Made by a program: the position numbers and the translations under genes. Of a stretch of 64,000 bases of DNA, positions 1 through 8,663 are shown one piece after another; positions within the stretch are counted from its first letter, which is position 1, and each line of letters starts with the position of its first letter. The stretch comes from DAOVXM01 sp963746255 (lineage in GTDB: Bacteria; Chloroflexota; Anaerolineae; Anaerolineales; UBA4823). The notes beneath the pieces are model-generated. The model did not search any database, was not told the origin of the DNA, and was given only the letters and a program-made list of their open reading frames with translations. The stretch lies in assembly GCA_963746255.1 (NCBI GenBank), contig CAVVAJ010000009.1, forward strand, positions 372,001 to 436,000, written 5' to 3'.

Positions 1-146
1 CCGTAATTACCGGCGCTTCGAGGGTGGAACAAGTTCATGAGAATATGAAAGCAATCGAAGTGGCTGAACGGCTAGACGGAGCTCTGATGGAAAGGATTGA
101 CCAGATCTTAGGGAACAAGCCGGAAGCTGAACCAGATTTCAGATGA
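1..146 (+). CDS. Aldo/keto reductase, C-terminal end (partial)
   Basis: The window opens inside a reading frame that reads VITGASRVEQVHENMKAIEV and runs to a TGA at 144-146. This matches the C-terminal end of aldo/keto reductases of the potassium-channel beta-subunit-like group, where a P/T-G-A-x-x-x-x-Q-x-x-E-N segment helps bind the NADPH cofactor. Only about 47 residues are visible, so the substrate cannot be judged. The following hairpin at 218-245 probably ends its transcript. The family call rests on this short conserved tail alone. Confidence 0.7.
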   Translation, partial: VITGASRVEQVHENMKAIEVAERLDGALMERIDQILGNKPEAEPDFR

Positions 147-217
147 AATCTTTCTTTGGTTGAGTATGATCGGAATATCATAGAAGCAACCTGGAACAGA
201 CAGTATTACTAGTCAAA

Positions 218-245
218 TCCCCTCTCTATTGAAATAGAGAGGGGA
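218..245. terminator. Hairpin terminator between convergent genes
   Basis: A perfect 12-bp inverted repeat, TCCCCTCTCTAT at 218-229 and its complement at 234-245, encloses a TGAA loop. It sits between the plus-strand reductase end and the minus-strand GyrI-like gene end, where a shared bidirectional terminator is expected. The T-tract on either side is poor, so efficiency is uncertain. Confidence 0.65.
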
Positions 246-272
246 ACTTATTATATGAGATGATCGTGCAGA

Positions 273-887
273 TCAAGAGGCCGGGTGGATTGGTTGGCGT
301 ATAACGGTCTTTAGCTTCTCTGGAGCGGTTCGGCGGGGATCACTCAAATAGATTTCATGGTGTTTTCCCCGACGCTGGTAGCCTTGAGTATGAATGAAGT
401 CGTGCAAAGCAGCAATGATAGGACCTTCTGCTGCGTAAGGGCCAAAATACAAGACTTGAGCGGATAACCCCTCCTGATAAGTTTCAAGCCGTAGATGGTC
501 GATTTGGGGATTCGGTGTTTTATCCCGTGCGGATTCCTTTGCCTCTGCAAGGTGGCCCGTTGTGACGTGTTCAGGCTGGAGGATCATCATCGTCCACAAC
601 CAGCAGTCTTTCTTATCCACGCTGAATTCAGCCATATTCTCCACCCACCACAAGCCTTCTAATGGTGGAACGACATAGTCAAAGCCCTGTGATTTTGATT
701 TGAACTTGATAGCGTACGCACATGAGTAAATCGCCGAAACCGCCAGCTTGTAACTCTCGCTAACGTTGGGGTTACCTTTACCGTCGATCATTAAGTATTT
801 GAAGTTGGGAACATCTACGATGGTGAATATATTCTTTCGGGGTTGGTAGAGATCCTGATACTCTTTTTTATAATCAAGTTTTCCCAT
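273..887 (-). CDS. GyrI-like small-molecule-binding domain protein
   Basis: The 204-residue product begins MGKLDYKKEYQDLYQP and contains FKYLMIDGKGNP, LEGLWW and a C-terminal block with VLYFGPYAAEGPIIAALHDF. These features are characteristic of stand-alone GyrI-like proteins (COG4832-type), which share the SHV-like fold that binds small amphipathic molecules. The conserved tryptophans of the ligand pocket are visible. Family members are cytosolic and some hydrolyse cyclopropanoid toxins, but no specific role can be read here. It has no signal peptide. It is a single-gene unit read towards the terminator at 218-245, and its neighbours give no functional clue. Confidence 0.75.
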   Translation of the reverse strand: MGKLDYKKEYQDLYQPRKNIFTIVDVPNFKYLMIDGKGNPNVSESYKLAVSAIYSCAYAIKFKSKSQGFDYVVPPLEGLWWVENMAEFSVDKKDCWLWTMMILQPEHVTTGHLAEAKESARDKTPNPQIDHLRLETYQEGLSAQVLYFGPYAAEGPIIAALHDFIHTQGYQRRGKHHEIYLSDPRRTAPEKLKTVIRQPIHPAS

Positions 888-1038
888 CCTGACACTCCTT
901 TTCCAAATATTTTATCCGATCGATAGTTATTTGCTTAGATTCGACTCACAAGTGATAGTGATAGGATGAAAGCGTTCTCCATCCATGCTAGACTGAAACT
1001 ACCAACCCAACTCAGAAACACGAGGAGATACACTATAA

Positions 1039-2130
1039 ACCCCATTTTATCTTGGAATCGATTTACACCTCAAACAAACTTATATGGTACTTATGAACAA
1101 CTCGGGCGAAGGGATCGACGAGAGACGCGTCTCAAACAACGAAATTAATCAGTATCTCGAAAAGAACGTACCCCATCACACCTGTGCTGTGATGGAAGCC
1201 ACACGCAACTGGGCATTCATGGTCGATCAAATATTACACCAAGTGGATAGGGTGGAGATAGCTCATCCAAAAGAATTAGTAGAAATTTCACCCGCAGCGG
1301 TTAATGCCGACCGTATCTGACCCAAAGATGTTAGCGAACTTTGCTCGTTTGAACTATTTACCAGTCGCCTATGGGCTCCAAAGGAGATACGAGATTTACG
1401 CATGGTAGTAAGGCATCGTGATCAACTAGTGCGGCTACGCACGCAGGCCAAGAACCGCATCCATGCAATCCTGGTTTGTTACAACCTTGTGTCACCGGCG
1501 AGCGATCTCTTCGGGATCAAGGGGCGTCAGTTCCTAGCTGAAGTGTCGGAGGTTGAGTTGCGCTCTGCGGCCAGGAGTGTCGTGCAAGATCATCTTGAAC
1601 TGATCGAGCACCTCAGCCAACAAATCGAGGCATTGGAATCTAATGTAGTACACAGTTCAGAGCAGTAGCAGACTATACGCCTGCTAAAGGCCATGCCCGG
1701 TGTAGGCAGTGTTATTGCCATAACTATCCTTGCAGAGATCGGTGACATCCGGCGTTTCAAATCGCCCAATGCATTGTGCAATTGGGCAGGATTGACGCCT
1801 AAGATCCGCAGAAGCGATATGCCGGTGCGCCATGGGCGCATCTCTAAACAAGGTTCACCACTGCTGCGAGCGGCGATGACCCGAGCGGCTACCATCGCTA
1901 GTTGGACTAGTAAACGCTGGTACTTTATCCATGAAGGTCTGGTATTGCGTTGTGGCAAGCAGGCAGCTAAAGTGGCTATCGCGCGCCGATTGTTGACTGT
2001 GGGCTATTTCATGCTCAAGCGCGCGCAACCTTATCGAGAGATTTATCAGAAGCGTCAGGCCAATGCCCGGCGAACCTTAAAAGTTGCATGGTGCTTTGAC
2101 ACCGCCCAAGTGATGAGGACACCAGTCTAG
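1039..2130 (+). pseudogene. IS110-family transposase, decayed by two frameshifts and a stop
   Basis: The N-terminal catalytic motif LGIDLHLKQTYMVLMNNS starts at 1051, giving the first Asp of the DEDD (RuvC-like) site. VMEATRNW, NADRI and the C-terminal AMPGVGSVIAITILAEIGD and GLTPKIRRSD blocks follow, which is the order in IS110 transposases. The frame is broken in three places. An extra T at about 1318 creates a TGA; reading continues in the next frame as DPKMLANFARLNYLPVAYG and returns near 1376 through a lost base. An in-frame TAG then occurs at 1666-1668. No clean ATG start is visible; GAGGAG at 1022-1027 lies upstream. Element ends were not found. It is probably a dead copy. Confidence 0.85.
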
Positions 2131-2700
2131 ATTGGAGCCTATCTTGGTGCTAGGATTTCCCAAGACATAGCCTGATTTCACGGGTTTGTATAGTCGAAGC
2201 ACGTTTAGATGCCTGAATCAAGCTCTACACCTGCAGCTACTTTTTCGATTTGTAGTGCAAGAATTCGTACGGCTACGATCGTGTATTAATATATTTTGAA
2301 GGTTCAAGATATTGGAGGAGTTTGAGCCCTTCGCATTCTAAGGTCCGCGATTGTCGATGGTGTAATTGTTCAAGTGTTTTTCCCCAAAAAACGGGCGACG
2401 TATTTAGTCTTCTAGATATAAGAACTGGATTTGGGTGATCAATTTCCGTTTGGTTTAGGAGTGTTATGAACACCGGAGACATATCACGCTTACCAAGGTG
2501 TTCGTTCTTCAATGCGAGGGGCTAATCACAAGTATGAAATCAATGGAAATGTCAGGCAAGTTATCCCCCAAATAATATGACAAACGCAACTATTCGCAAT
2601 AAATAAATTGTGTAAATATTGGAGGGTATCAGGGTGCAAGTCCTGATCAGCGCATTGTGCAAAATTGTCGAAGCTTAACAAAGTCTAGAGGAGCAAAATA
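2131..2700. other. Intergenic region upstream of the malic enzyme
   Basis: This 570-base stretch shows no convincing gene. A 79-codon minus-strand frame at 2273-2512 has no recognisable domain or ribosome site and is probably chance. A small hairpin, ATCAGG at 2628-2633 with CCTGAT at 2642-2647, lies in the presumed leader. The strong ribosome site GAGGAG precedes the ATG at 2701. The promoter could not be placed with confidence. Part of the left side may belong to the decayed IS110 element. Confidence 0.5.
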
Positions 2701-4965
2701 ATGAGCAAAATCACCCGCGAAGATGCCCTTGAGTACCATCGTTTAGGAGGTAAACCGGGCAAGATTTCGGTAGTGCCAACCAAACCCATGGAAACCCAGC
2801 GTGACCTGAGCTTAGCATACACACCTGGTGTGGCAGTACCAGTGCTGGAAATTGAGAAAGATCCTGCGTTAGCATACGAATATACTTCAAAGGGCAACCT
2901 GGTTGCGGTGGTGTCTAACGGCACAGCCATCCTCGGTCTTGGTGATAGGGGGGCATTAGCATCAAAACCTGTCATGGAAGGAAAAGGCGTGTTGTTCAAG
3001 CGTTTTGCTGACGTTGACGTATTTGACATTGAAGTTGATACCCATGACCCAGATGAAATTATCAAGGTGGTTGCCGCTATATCACCTACATTCGGGGGAA
3101 TCAACCTGGAAGATATTAAAGCTCCGGAGTGCTTCTACATCGAGGAGACCCTTAAAGCGATGCTTGATATCCCGGTTTTTCATGATGACCAGCACGGAAC
3201 AGCCATCATCGCTGGCGCAGCTCTGCTAAATGGGTTGGAAGTGATCGGCAAAAAACTAAGTGATGTAAAAGTTACTATATCTGGTGCAGGTGCTTCTGCA
3301 ATATCTTGCGCAGAACTGATGGTTCGTTTGGGCGCAACGCGTGAAAACATCACCCTGGTAGATTCACGCGGGGTAGTGTACAAAGGTCGCGAAGCCGGGA
3401 TGAATAAATATAAGCAGCGCTTTGCGCATGATACCGATTTGCGCACCCTGGCTGAAGCAGTCCGTGATGCTGATGTTTTTTATGGTTTGTCAGTCGCGGA
3501 TATACTGAAACCGGAAATGGTAAAAACGATGGCGGAGTCACCGCTAATTTTTGCCATGGCAAATCCCGACCCGGAAATTAAGTACGAGCTGGCCAGAGAA
3601 GCCCGGCCCGACGCGATCGTCGCCACTGGACGCTCTGATTACCCAAACCAGATAAACAATGTCTTAGGGTTTCCCTTTATTTTCCGTGGTGCTTTAGATG
3701 TCCATGCACGGGCGATTAACGAAGATATGAAGGTCGCCGCCACTCACGCATTATCCAACCTTACTAAAGAGGATGTCCCGGACAGCGTGCTACGTGCCTA
3801 TGGGGTGGAAAGTATGATGTTTGGCCGGGATTACATCATCCCTAAACCGCTTGATCCACGCGTGCTTCTGTGGGAAGCGCCAGCAGTTGCGCAAGCGGCT
3901 ATGGAAACTGGTGCAGCCCGTCGTCAGATTGATATCGAAGAATATCGCGAGCAATTGACCTACCGCCAGGGAATGGGTGAGCATGTCCGGCATTACATCA
4001 TGAGTAGAGCGAAAAGCTGTCCTGACAAAAAGCGTATTGTTTTCGCTGAAGGCGAGGACTCGAAAATCATTCGGGCGGCTTCCCGCGTCGAAGATGAAGG
4101 GATCGCAATACCAGTTTTGATTGGCAACCCGAAGGTGATAGAAGAGCGCATAACAGCTTTGGGTTTGCACTGCTGTCCAGAAATGGTAGAGCCCTCTGAA
4201 TTTGATCGCCGTGAAGAGTATGCTCATGCATTTTATGAGTTGCGAAAAAGGAAGGGGATGACACTGCAGGTTGCCCGGAAGCGCGTTTTAGAGTCGAATG
4301 TATTTGGCCCGATGATGGTTAAAATGGGTGATGCCGATGCATTTGTGTCTGGCTTAAATTATGATTACCCAGAAGTGATACGCCCGGCTTTACAGATCCA
4401 CCACACACAACCCGGCACAGCGGTTACTGCCGGTGTCTATATCATGATCGTCAACGGTAAAGTCTATCTATTCACAGATGCGACCGTGAACATCGATCCC
4501 AGCGCCGAGGATCTGGCGGAGATCGCCTGCCTGTCAGCAAATTTCGCTCGCCAATTAGGTTTGGAGCCACGCGTTGCATTGCTCTCTTTCTCGAATTTCG
4601 GTAGTACACCTCACCCGCTCTCCGATAAAGTCCGTCAGGCAATGGATATCATCCGAATGAAATGTCCTGATTTCGAAGTCGATGGTGAAATGCAAGCCGA
4701 TACTGCTGTAGTTCCCGATATTATCGAGAACCGCTATCCATTCAGCCAGGTCAAGGATGCCAATGTGTTGGTGTTCCCATCCCTCGAAGCAGCTAATATC
4801 GCCTATAAATTATTGGCTCGCCTGGGTAATGCTCAAGCGATCGGACCGATACTCTTGGGTATGGGAGCTCCGGTCCATGTCCTGCAGACCGGTGACGAGG
4901 TGAAAGACATTGTTAATATCGCAGCGCTAGCAATCATGGACTCGATGAACCGCGAAGGCTGTTAG
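2701..4965 (+). CDS. maeB: NADP-dependent malic enzyme with C-terminal phosphotransacetylase-like domain
   Basis: The 754-residue protein has the MaeB two-part architecture. Residues 1-about 425 are the malic enzyme, with SLAYTPGVAVP carrying the catalytic Tyr, GLGDRGALASKPVMEGK with the active-site Lys region, and HDDQHGTA plus GAGASA for metal and dinucleotide binding. Residues about 430-754 are a phosphate acetyltransferase-like domain, including PGTAVTAGVYIM and SLEAANIAYKLLARLG. It converts malate to pyruvate and CO2 with reduction of NADP; the second domain is usually regulatory (acetyl-CoA sensing) rather than catalytic. The length equals that of characterised MaeB proteins. GAGGAG precedes the ATG, and a strong terminator follows, so it is monocistronic. 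Confidence 0.93.
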   Translation: MSKITREDALEYHRLGGKPGKISVVPTKPMETQRDLSLAYTPGVAVPVLEIEKDPALAYEYTSKGNLVAVVSNGTAILGLGDRGALASKPVMEGKGVLFKRFADVDVFDIEVDTHDPDEIIKVVAAISPTFGGINLEDIKAPECFYIEETLKAMLDIPVFHDDQHGTAIIAGAALLNGLEVIGKKLSDVKVTISGAGASAISCAELMVRLGATRENITLVDSRGVVYKGREAGMNKYKQRFAHDTDLRTLAEAVRDADVFYGLSVADILKPEMVKTMAESPLIFAMANPDPEIKYELAREARPDAIVATGRSDYPNQINNVLGFPFIFRGALDVHARAINEDMKVAATHALSNLTKEDVPDSVLRAYGVESMMFGRDYIIPKPLDPRVLLWEAPAVAQAAMETGAARRQIDIEEYREQLTYRQGMGEHVRHYIMSRAKSCPDKKRIVFAEGEDSKIIRAASRVEDEGIAIPVLIGNPKVIEERITALGLHCCPEMVEPSEFDRREEYAHAFYELRKRKGMTLQVARKRVLESNVFGPMMVKMGDADAFVSGLNYDYPEVIRPALQIHHTQPGTAVTAGVYIMIVNGKVYLFTDATVNIDPSAEDLAEIACLSANFARQLGLEPRVALLSFSNFGSTPHPLSDKVRQAMDIIRMKCPDFEVDGEMQADTAVVPDIIENRYPFSQVKDANVLVFPSLEAANIAYKLLARLGNAQAIGPILLGMGAPVHVLQTGDEVKDIVNIAALAIMDSMNREGC

Positions 4966-5007
4966 TCCGCCAAAAAACCTTCTGTCGTCTAACCTTTGTT
5001 CTACCTT

Positions 5008-5043
5008 AGAGCACATTCCAAATCCAGGAATGTGCTCTTTTTT
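5008..5043 (+). terminator. Rho-independent terminator of maeB
   Basis: AGAGCACATTCC (5008-5019) pairs perfectly with GGAATGTGCTCT (5027-5038) around a 7-base loop, and is followed by a run of T to 5043. This is a textbook intrinsic terminator, 43 bases after the maeB stop. Confidence 0.92.
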
Positions 5044-5135
5044 CGTTGCTCGCATGTTCAGGACCGGGAGACAGCCTCGCTTGGGTTATGGTACGATTGT
5101 TTGGCAGAGAAAATAAATTTGGAGGTAGTTGCTAA

Positions 5136-5636
5136 ATGATCCATATATGTTTCGTATGCCTCGGTAATATTGTGCGCAGCCCGTTGGCAGAAAATATGTT
5201 TAAACATCTGGCGGAATTAGAAGGTGTAGGTGAGAATTATGCAGTTGATTCAGCAGGGACAAGTGCCTGGCATGTCGGAGAACAACCAGACCATCGCATG
5301 CGGCGTGTGGCCGCTGAACATGGGCTTGATTATGGTGGACGATCGCGCCAATTCGAGCGCAAGGATTACGATCGTTTTGATCTGATCATCGCCATGGATC
5401 AAGAAAACCATCGGAGCCTACTTCAAAAAGCGCATTCACCAGAGCAACAGGCTAAACTCCGCCTGATGCGCGAGTTCGACACCATGGGTGGCAGCCAGTT
5501 ATCTGTCCCAGATCCGTATTATGGTGGGCAAGAGGGTTTCGAGGCAGTGTACCGGATTATTGAACGTTCATGTCGAGGGTTGCTGCAAGCCCTTGAGAAA
5601 AGCGAAATTGATGTTCAGCGTCGTTTTGATTTCTGA
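5136..5636 (+). CDS. Low-molecular-weight protein-tyrosine-phosphatase
   Basis: The N-terminus ICFVCLGNIVRSPLAE carries the CX5R phosphate loop (Cys8 to Arg14, followed by Ser15). The general-acid Asp is in VPDPYYGG near residue 126. This arrangement and the 166-residue length are those of the arsenate-reductase-like LMW-PTP family. The enzyme dephosphorylates phosphotyrosine proteins in the cytosol; in polysaccharide-producing bacteria it often opposes a BY-kinase, but none is nearby. GGAGG lies nine bases before the ATG. The next gene starts 20 bases after the stop, so the two probably form a small operon. Confidence 0.93.
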   Translation: MIHICFVCLGNIVRSPLAENMFKHLAELEGVGENYAVDSAGTSAWHVGEQPDHRMRRVAAEHGLDYGGRSRQFERKDYDRFDLIIAMDQENHRSLLQKAHSPEQQAKLRLMREFDTMGGSQLSVPDPYYGGQEGFEAVYRIIERSCRGLLQALEKSEIDVQRRFDF

Positions 5637-5656
5637 ATAGCTATCAGGAGTGGCCT

Positions 5657-6526
5657 ATGGTGCCGGCTGCTGTACAGAATTGGATCGCAGAGAATGGGTG
5701 TGGAACAGTGGTCGCGGTTGAAACTGTTGGCGGTGGTTGTATTAGCAACGGTGCCAGGTTAACTACTGAATCAGGGGAAGTATTTTTTCTTAAAACCAAC
5801 TCCCACACACCTGCAGACATGTTCGCACGCGAAGCGGAAGGGCTCATTGAGTTGGCCTCCGGAAATGATAACAGAATACCACCCAGCCCCCGGGTTCCGC
5901 GGGTGCTGATTTTCGGAAAGGATTATATTCTACTGGAATATATCCGCTCTGCCGCTCGTAACAGTGATTATTGGCAGAAATTTGGCCATGAGCTGGCGTC
6001 CTTGCATAAAATCACACACCCAAGGTTTGGGTTTCAACATGACAACTATATCGGTGCTACGCCTCAATTAAATCCGTGGACGATTGATGGTTTCGAATTT
6101 TTCGCTGAGCAGCGCTTACTTTTCCAGGCACGATTAGCAGGAGATCGCCATTATCTGGATCAATCCGAGGTTCAAAGAACCGCGGCACTATGCCGCAGAC
6201 TACCAGAGTTAATTCCAGAACAACCAGCTTCCCGAATTCACGGAGACCTTTGGAGCGGAAATGCAATGGTTGATGAGAATGGCAGCCCAGTTCTTATTGA
6301 CCCGGCGGTGAATTATTGTTGGGCCGAAGCGGAGCTAGCAATGACTACGCTATTTGGTACATTTCCAGATACTTTTTATCAAGCGTATCAGGAATTACGC
6401 CCTCTAGCACCGGGGTACCGCGAGAGGTTTCCGATCTATAATCTCTACCATGTGCTAAACCATGTAAATCTTTTTGGCCGCAGTTATGTGAGCCAGGCAA
6501 TTTCAATTTTGAACCGTTTTTCCTGA
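5657..6526 (+). CDS. Fructosamine kinase family protein
   Basis: This 289-residue protein has the aminoglycoside-phosphotransferase-like kinase fold. HGDLWSGN at about 195-202 is the catalytic loop and IDPAV at about 214-218 is the metal-binding loop; LLEYI and NYIG typical of fructosamine-3-kinases are also visible. Family members phosphorylate fructosamines or ribulosamines on glycated proteins or amines, which starts deglycation. It is cytosolic. AGGAG lies just upstream of the ATG. It follows the phosphatase gene closely, and the pair may be co-transcribed. The exact substrate is not evident from sequence. Confidence 0.88.
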   Translation: MVPAAVQNWIAENGCGTVVAVETVGGGCISNGARLTTESGEVFFLKTNSHTPADMFAREAEGLIELASGNDNRIPPSPRVPRVLIFGKDYILLEYIRSAARNSDYWQKFGHELASLHKITHPRFGFQHDNYIGATPQLNPWTIDGFEFFAEQRLLFQARLAGDRHYLDQSEVQRTAALCRRLPELIPEQPASRIHGDLWSGNAMVDENGSPVLIDPAVNYCWAEAELAMTTLFGTFPDTFYQAYQELRPLAPGYRERFPIYNLYHVLNHVNLFGRSYVSQAISILNRFS

Positions 6527-6604
6527 ACCACAATTGCAGGCAGAGGCAGCGCAAATATTTTTTAGAGCGGGGATTTTTGGAATACCAGCAATGGGCTATA
6601 TAGA

Positions 6605-8002
6605 TTATATGTTCAGATACGAATCAAATACTGGCTCCCAACCGTTCGGTACAAACTCGCCCGTACTGATATCCTGAACATATTCGCCCAAATATTCACC
6701 ACGGACGATCTTATTTAAAGCATCGACGAAGGCATCCACTTCTCCTATTGTGTTGTATAAACCGAATGAAGCTCTGATCATTCCCGGCATATTTGATCGA
6801 TCACCGGCAAGCATTTGCTGCCGGACAGCATCAGCCTCGGCATGATCGACCTGCAGCAGATGCAGCAGGTATGGGTGCGCACAAAAACAGCCGCTCCTCA
6901 CGCCGATGCCGAATTCATGTCCAAGAATTGCTGCGACCTTAAAGTGAATCATGCCTTTAAGTCGCAAAGGTATGACGCCCAATCTGCTGCTGGCATTTTT
7001 AGGATCACGATCGCCGTAGATCATCACCTCGGGTATCTCTTCAAGCCGGCTTAACGCATGTGCAGTCAATTCTGCTTCATGTTCAGCAACCTTGTCCATG
7101 CCGATACCCTCGAGTTGGCGAATAGCGGCAGCAAGGGCAACTGCCCCAACCGTGTTCGGACTGCCAGCTTCATCACGGTCTGGAGGTCCTGCCCAGACGA
7201 CTGAGTCCAGGGTGACTATTTCAACCGTCCCGCCGCCGGTGACATCGGGTTCGCCTTGCTCAAAGACATCTCGACGACCAACCAGCGCGCCAGTGCCAAA
7301 CGGTGCGTACATCTTGTGGGCTGAGATAGTCACAAAATCTAAGTGCGCGGGATCCTCAAGCGGTCGCATATTGACTTTCCGGTGTGGTGCGAGTTGAGCG
7401 CAGTCAACCGCGATACGCGCACCGGCCTGATGAGCTTTCTTAGCCATACGATAGATCGGATTCAAGAAACCTGTCACATTGCTGGCACCTGTAATCGCAA
7501 CCAGGGCGACCCTGCCGGTGTATCTTTCCAACAGCCGCTCAAAATCACCTTCATCCAATCTGCCATCCTTGGTGAGCTTAATATGAATGGTTTGTGTGTT
7601 AGCACGCCAAGGGAGGTCATTGGAATGGTGCTCCATCCCACTCGTCAACACAATATTCCGTTCCGCGGAGAAAGGGAAGCGTCTAGCGAGTTTGTTGATT
7701 GCCTCGGTTGTATTCTTCACAAAGATACAGGTGTGCTCAATTTGATTGGCGCCTAGAAAATCAAGCGTAACCTGCCTGGCCTGCTCATAAAGATGAGTGG
7801 ATAGCTGGCTCTTGTAGCCAGTACCGCGGTGGACACTGCTGTAAAACATCAAGAAATCATTGACACACGACTGCACATATTTCAAGGGTGGGGTCGAAGC
7901 TGCGTTATCGAAGTTGATATATGGTTTTTGATTTCCTTGCAGTACGGGAAGCGGTAAATCCGTACCAACAAAAAGCTCACGATAATGATTTTTCTCTGTC
8001 AT
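6605..8002 (-). CDS. Class V aminotransferase, cysteine-desulfurase-like (SufS/CsdA type)
   Basis: The 465-residue protein has the fold-type I PLP signature. NFDNAASTPPL lies at the start of the domain, and TSGMEHHSNDLPW and SAHKMYAPFGTG provide Lys230 as the likely PLP Schiff base. RSGCFCAHPY at about 369-378 carries the cysteine region found in desulfurases. It is about 50 residues longer than typical SufS. It could mobilise sulfur from cysteine, or belong to the related isopenicillin-N epimerase-like group. There are no suf genes beside it, so an iron-sulfur role is only inferred. It diverges from mraZ and shares the upstream region with the mraZ promoter. The ATG at 8002 is used. Confidence 0.82.
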   Translation of the reverse strand: MTEKNHYRELFVGTDLPLPVLQGNQKPYINFDNAASTPPLKYVQSCVNDFLMFYSSVHRGTGYKSQLSTHLYEQARQVTLDFLGANQIEHTCIFVKNTTEAINKLARRFPFSAERNIVLTSGMEHHSNDLPWRANTQTIHIKLTKDGRLDEGDFERLLERYTGRVALVAITGASNVTGFLNPIYRMAKKAHQAGARIAVDCAQLAPHRKVNMRPLEDPAHLDFVTISAHKMYAPFGTGALVGRRDVFEQGEPDVTGGGTVEIVTLDSVVWAGPPDRDEAGSPNTVGAVALAAAIRQLEGIGMDKVAEHEAELTAHALSRLEEIPEVMIYGDRDPKNASSRLGVIPLRLKGMIHFKVAAILGHEFGIGVRSGCFCAHPYLLHLLQVDHAEADAVRQQMLAGDRSNMPGMIRASFGLYNTIGEVDAFVDALNKIVRGEYLGEYVQDISTGEFVPNGWEPVFDSYLNI

Positions 8003-8081
8003 CTGGTGTGTTTGGCTCCTTGATGGGGATTGATTCTGGTCTGTTAGTACTTAAGTCCTATTCGAGTCGTAAAAGAATCCC

Positions 8082-8110
8082 TTGCAAATCACAAATATTT
8101 CGTATATACT
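8082..8110 (+). promoter_or_regulatory. Sigma-70-type promoter of the dcw cluster
   Basis: TTGCAA (8082-8087) and TATACT (8105-8110) are separated by exactly 17 bases, matching the housekeeping consensus at four and five of six positions. Transcription would start near 8117, just before the GTGGG repeats and about 75 bases before the mraZ ATG. Confidence 0.75.
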
Positions 8111-8120
8111 GTGTGTACTT

Positions 8121-8145
8121 GTGGGAGAAAGTGGGAGAAGGTGGG
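8121..8145 (+). promoter_or_regulatory. MraZ operator: three GTGGG boxes
   Basis: GTGGG occurs at 8121, 8131 and 8141, each separated by five bases (a 10-base period). MraZ is known to bind direct repeats of this form ahead of its own gene in Escherichia coli and Mycoplasma. Here they lie just downstream of the predicted start point, so bound MraZ would block early transcription of the cluster. Repression is inferred from position. Confidence 0.88.
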
Positions 8146-8193
8146 GCGCCGGAGTTGTTCCGGCGTTCTGCAATTAAGGACGAGGTAGAACAG

Positions 8194-8637
8194 ATGTTCC
8201 TCGGACAGTATCAGCATAATGTGGATAGCAAAGGCCGGTTAACCATTCCGGTTCGTTACCGCGATATGTTGGCAGAAGGTGCCTACATCACTCAAGGTTT
8301 TGAGCACAACTTGATGGTTATGACAACGTCGGCATTCGAAACTATCACCCAACGGGTAACACAAATGAGCATTACTGATCCCAGAGCCCGTTTGCTCAGA
8401 AGACTATTCTACTCGAACGGTGAGCGCGTTGATGTCGACAAAGCTGGTCGGATCCTCATTCCACAATTTCTCCGAAATACTGCCGGGTTGAATGGCGAGG
8501 CGGTCGTTGTTGGAGTCGGTGATTTTTTCGAAATCTGGTCTCCTATAGCTTGGGCAGATCAAGCCACAATCTTGGAAGATGCCGATTTAAATGCAGAACG
8601 CTTTATCGCTTTTGATATCACATCTGAAAATCCGTAA
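8194..8637 (+). CDS. mraZ: Transcriptional regulator MraZ
   Basis: The protein starts MFLGQYQHNVDSKGRLTIP and has two SpoVT/AbrB-like half domains (DSKGR near residue 11 and a second D-K-A-G-R-I-L-I-P). It binds DNA as a ring-shaped oligomer and controls the division and wall cluster. An in-frame start upstream at 7921 exists, but it would run through the promoter and operator. The ATG at 8194 is chosen because AAGGACGAGG precedes it and the family starts with M-F-x-G. At 147 residues it has the normal length. It probably represses its own operon through the GTGGG boxes at 8121-8145. Confidence 0.95.
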   Translation: MFLGQYQHNVDSKGRLTIPVRYRDMLAEGAYITQGFEHNLMVMTTSAFETITQRVTQMSITDPRARLLRRLFYSNGERVDVDKAGRILIPQFLRNTAGLNGEAVVVGVGDFFEIWSPIAWADQATILEDADLNAERFIAFDITSENP

Positions 8638-8663
8638 TTGGATATCTAAAAAGGTAGATATCC

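Noticed and set aside
900..2300. Terminal inverted repeats of the IS110 copy
   Set aside because: None could be found by eye; the family usually lacks clear ones, so no element ends are claimed.
2273..2512. 79-codon minus-strand frame upstream of maeB
   Set aside because: No ribosome site, domain or neighbour support; probably chance in a non-coding stretch.
7921..8193. N-terminal extension of mraZ
   Set aside because: It would place the promoter and the MraZ boxes inside the coding sequence; the ATG at 8194 gives the conserved MFLGQY start and normal length.
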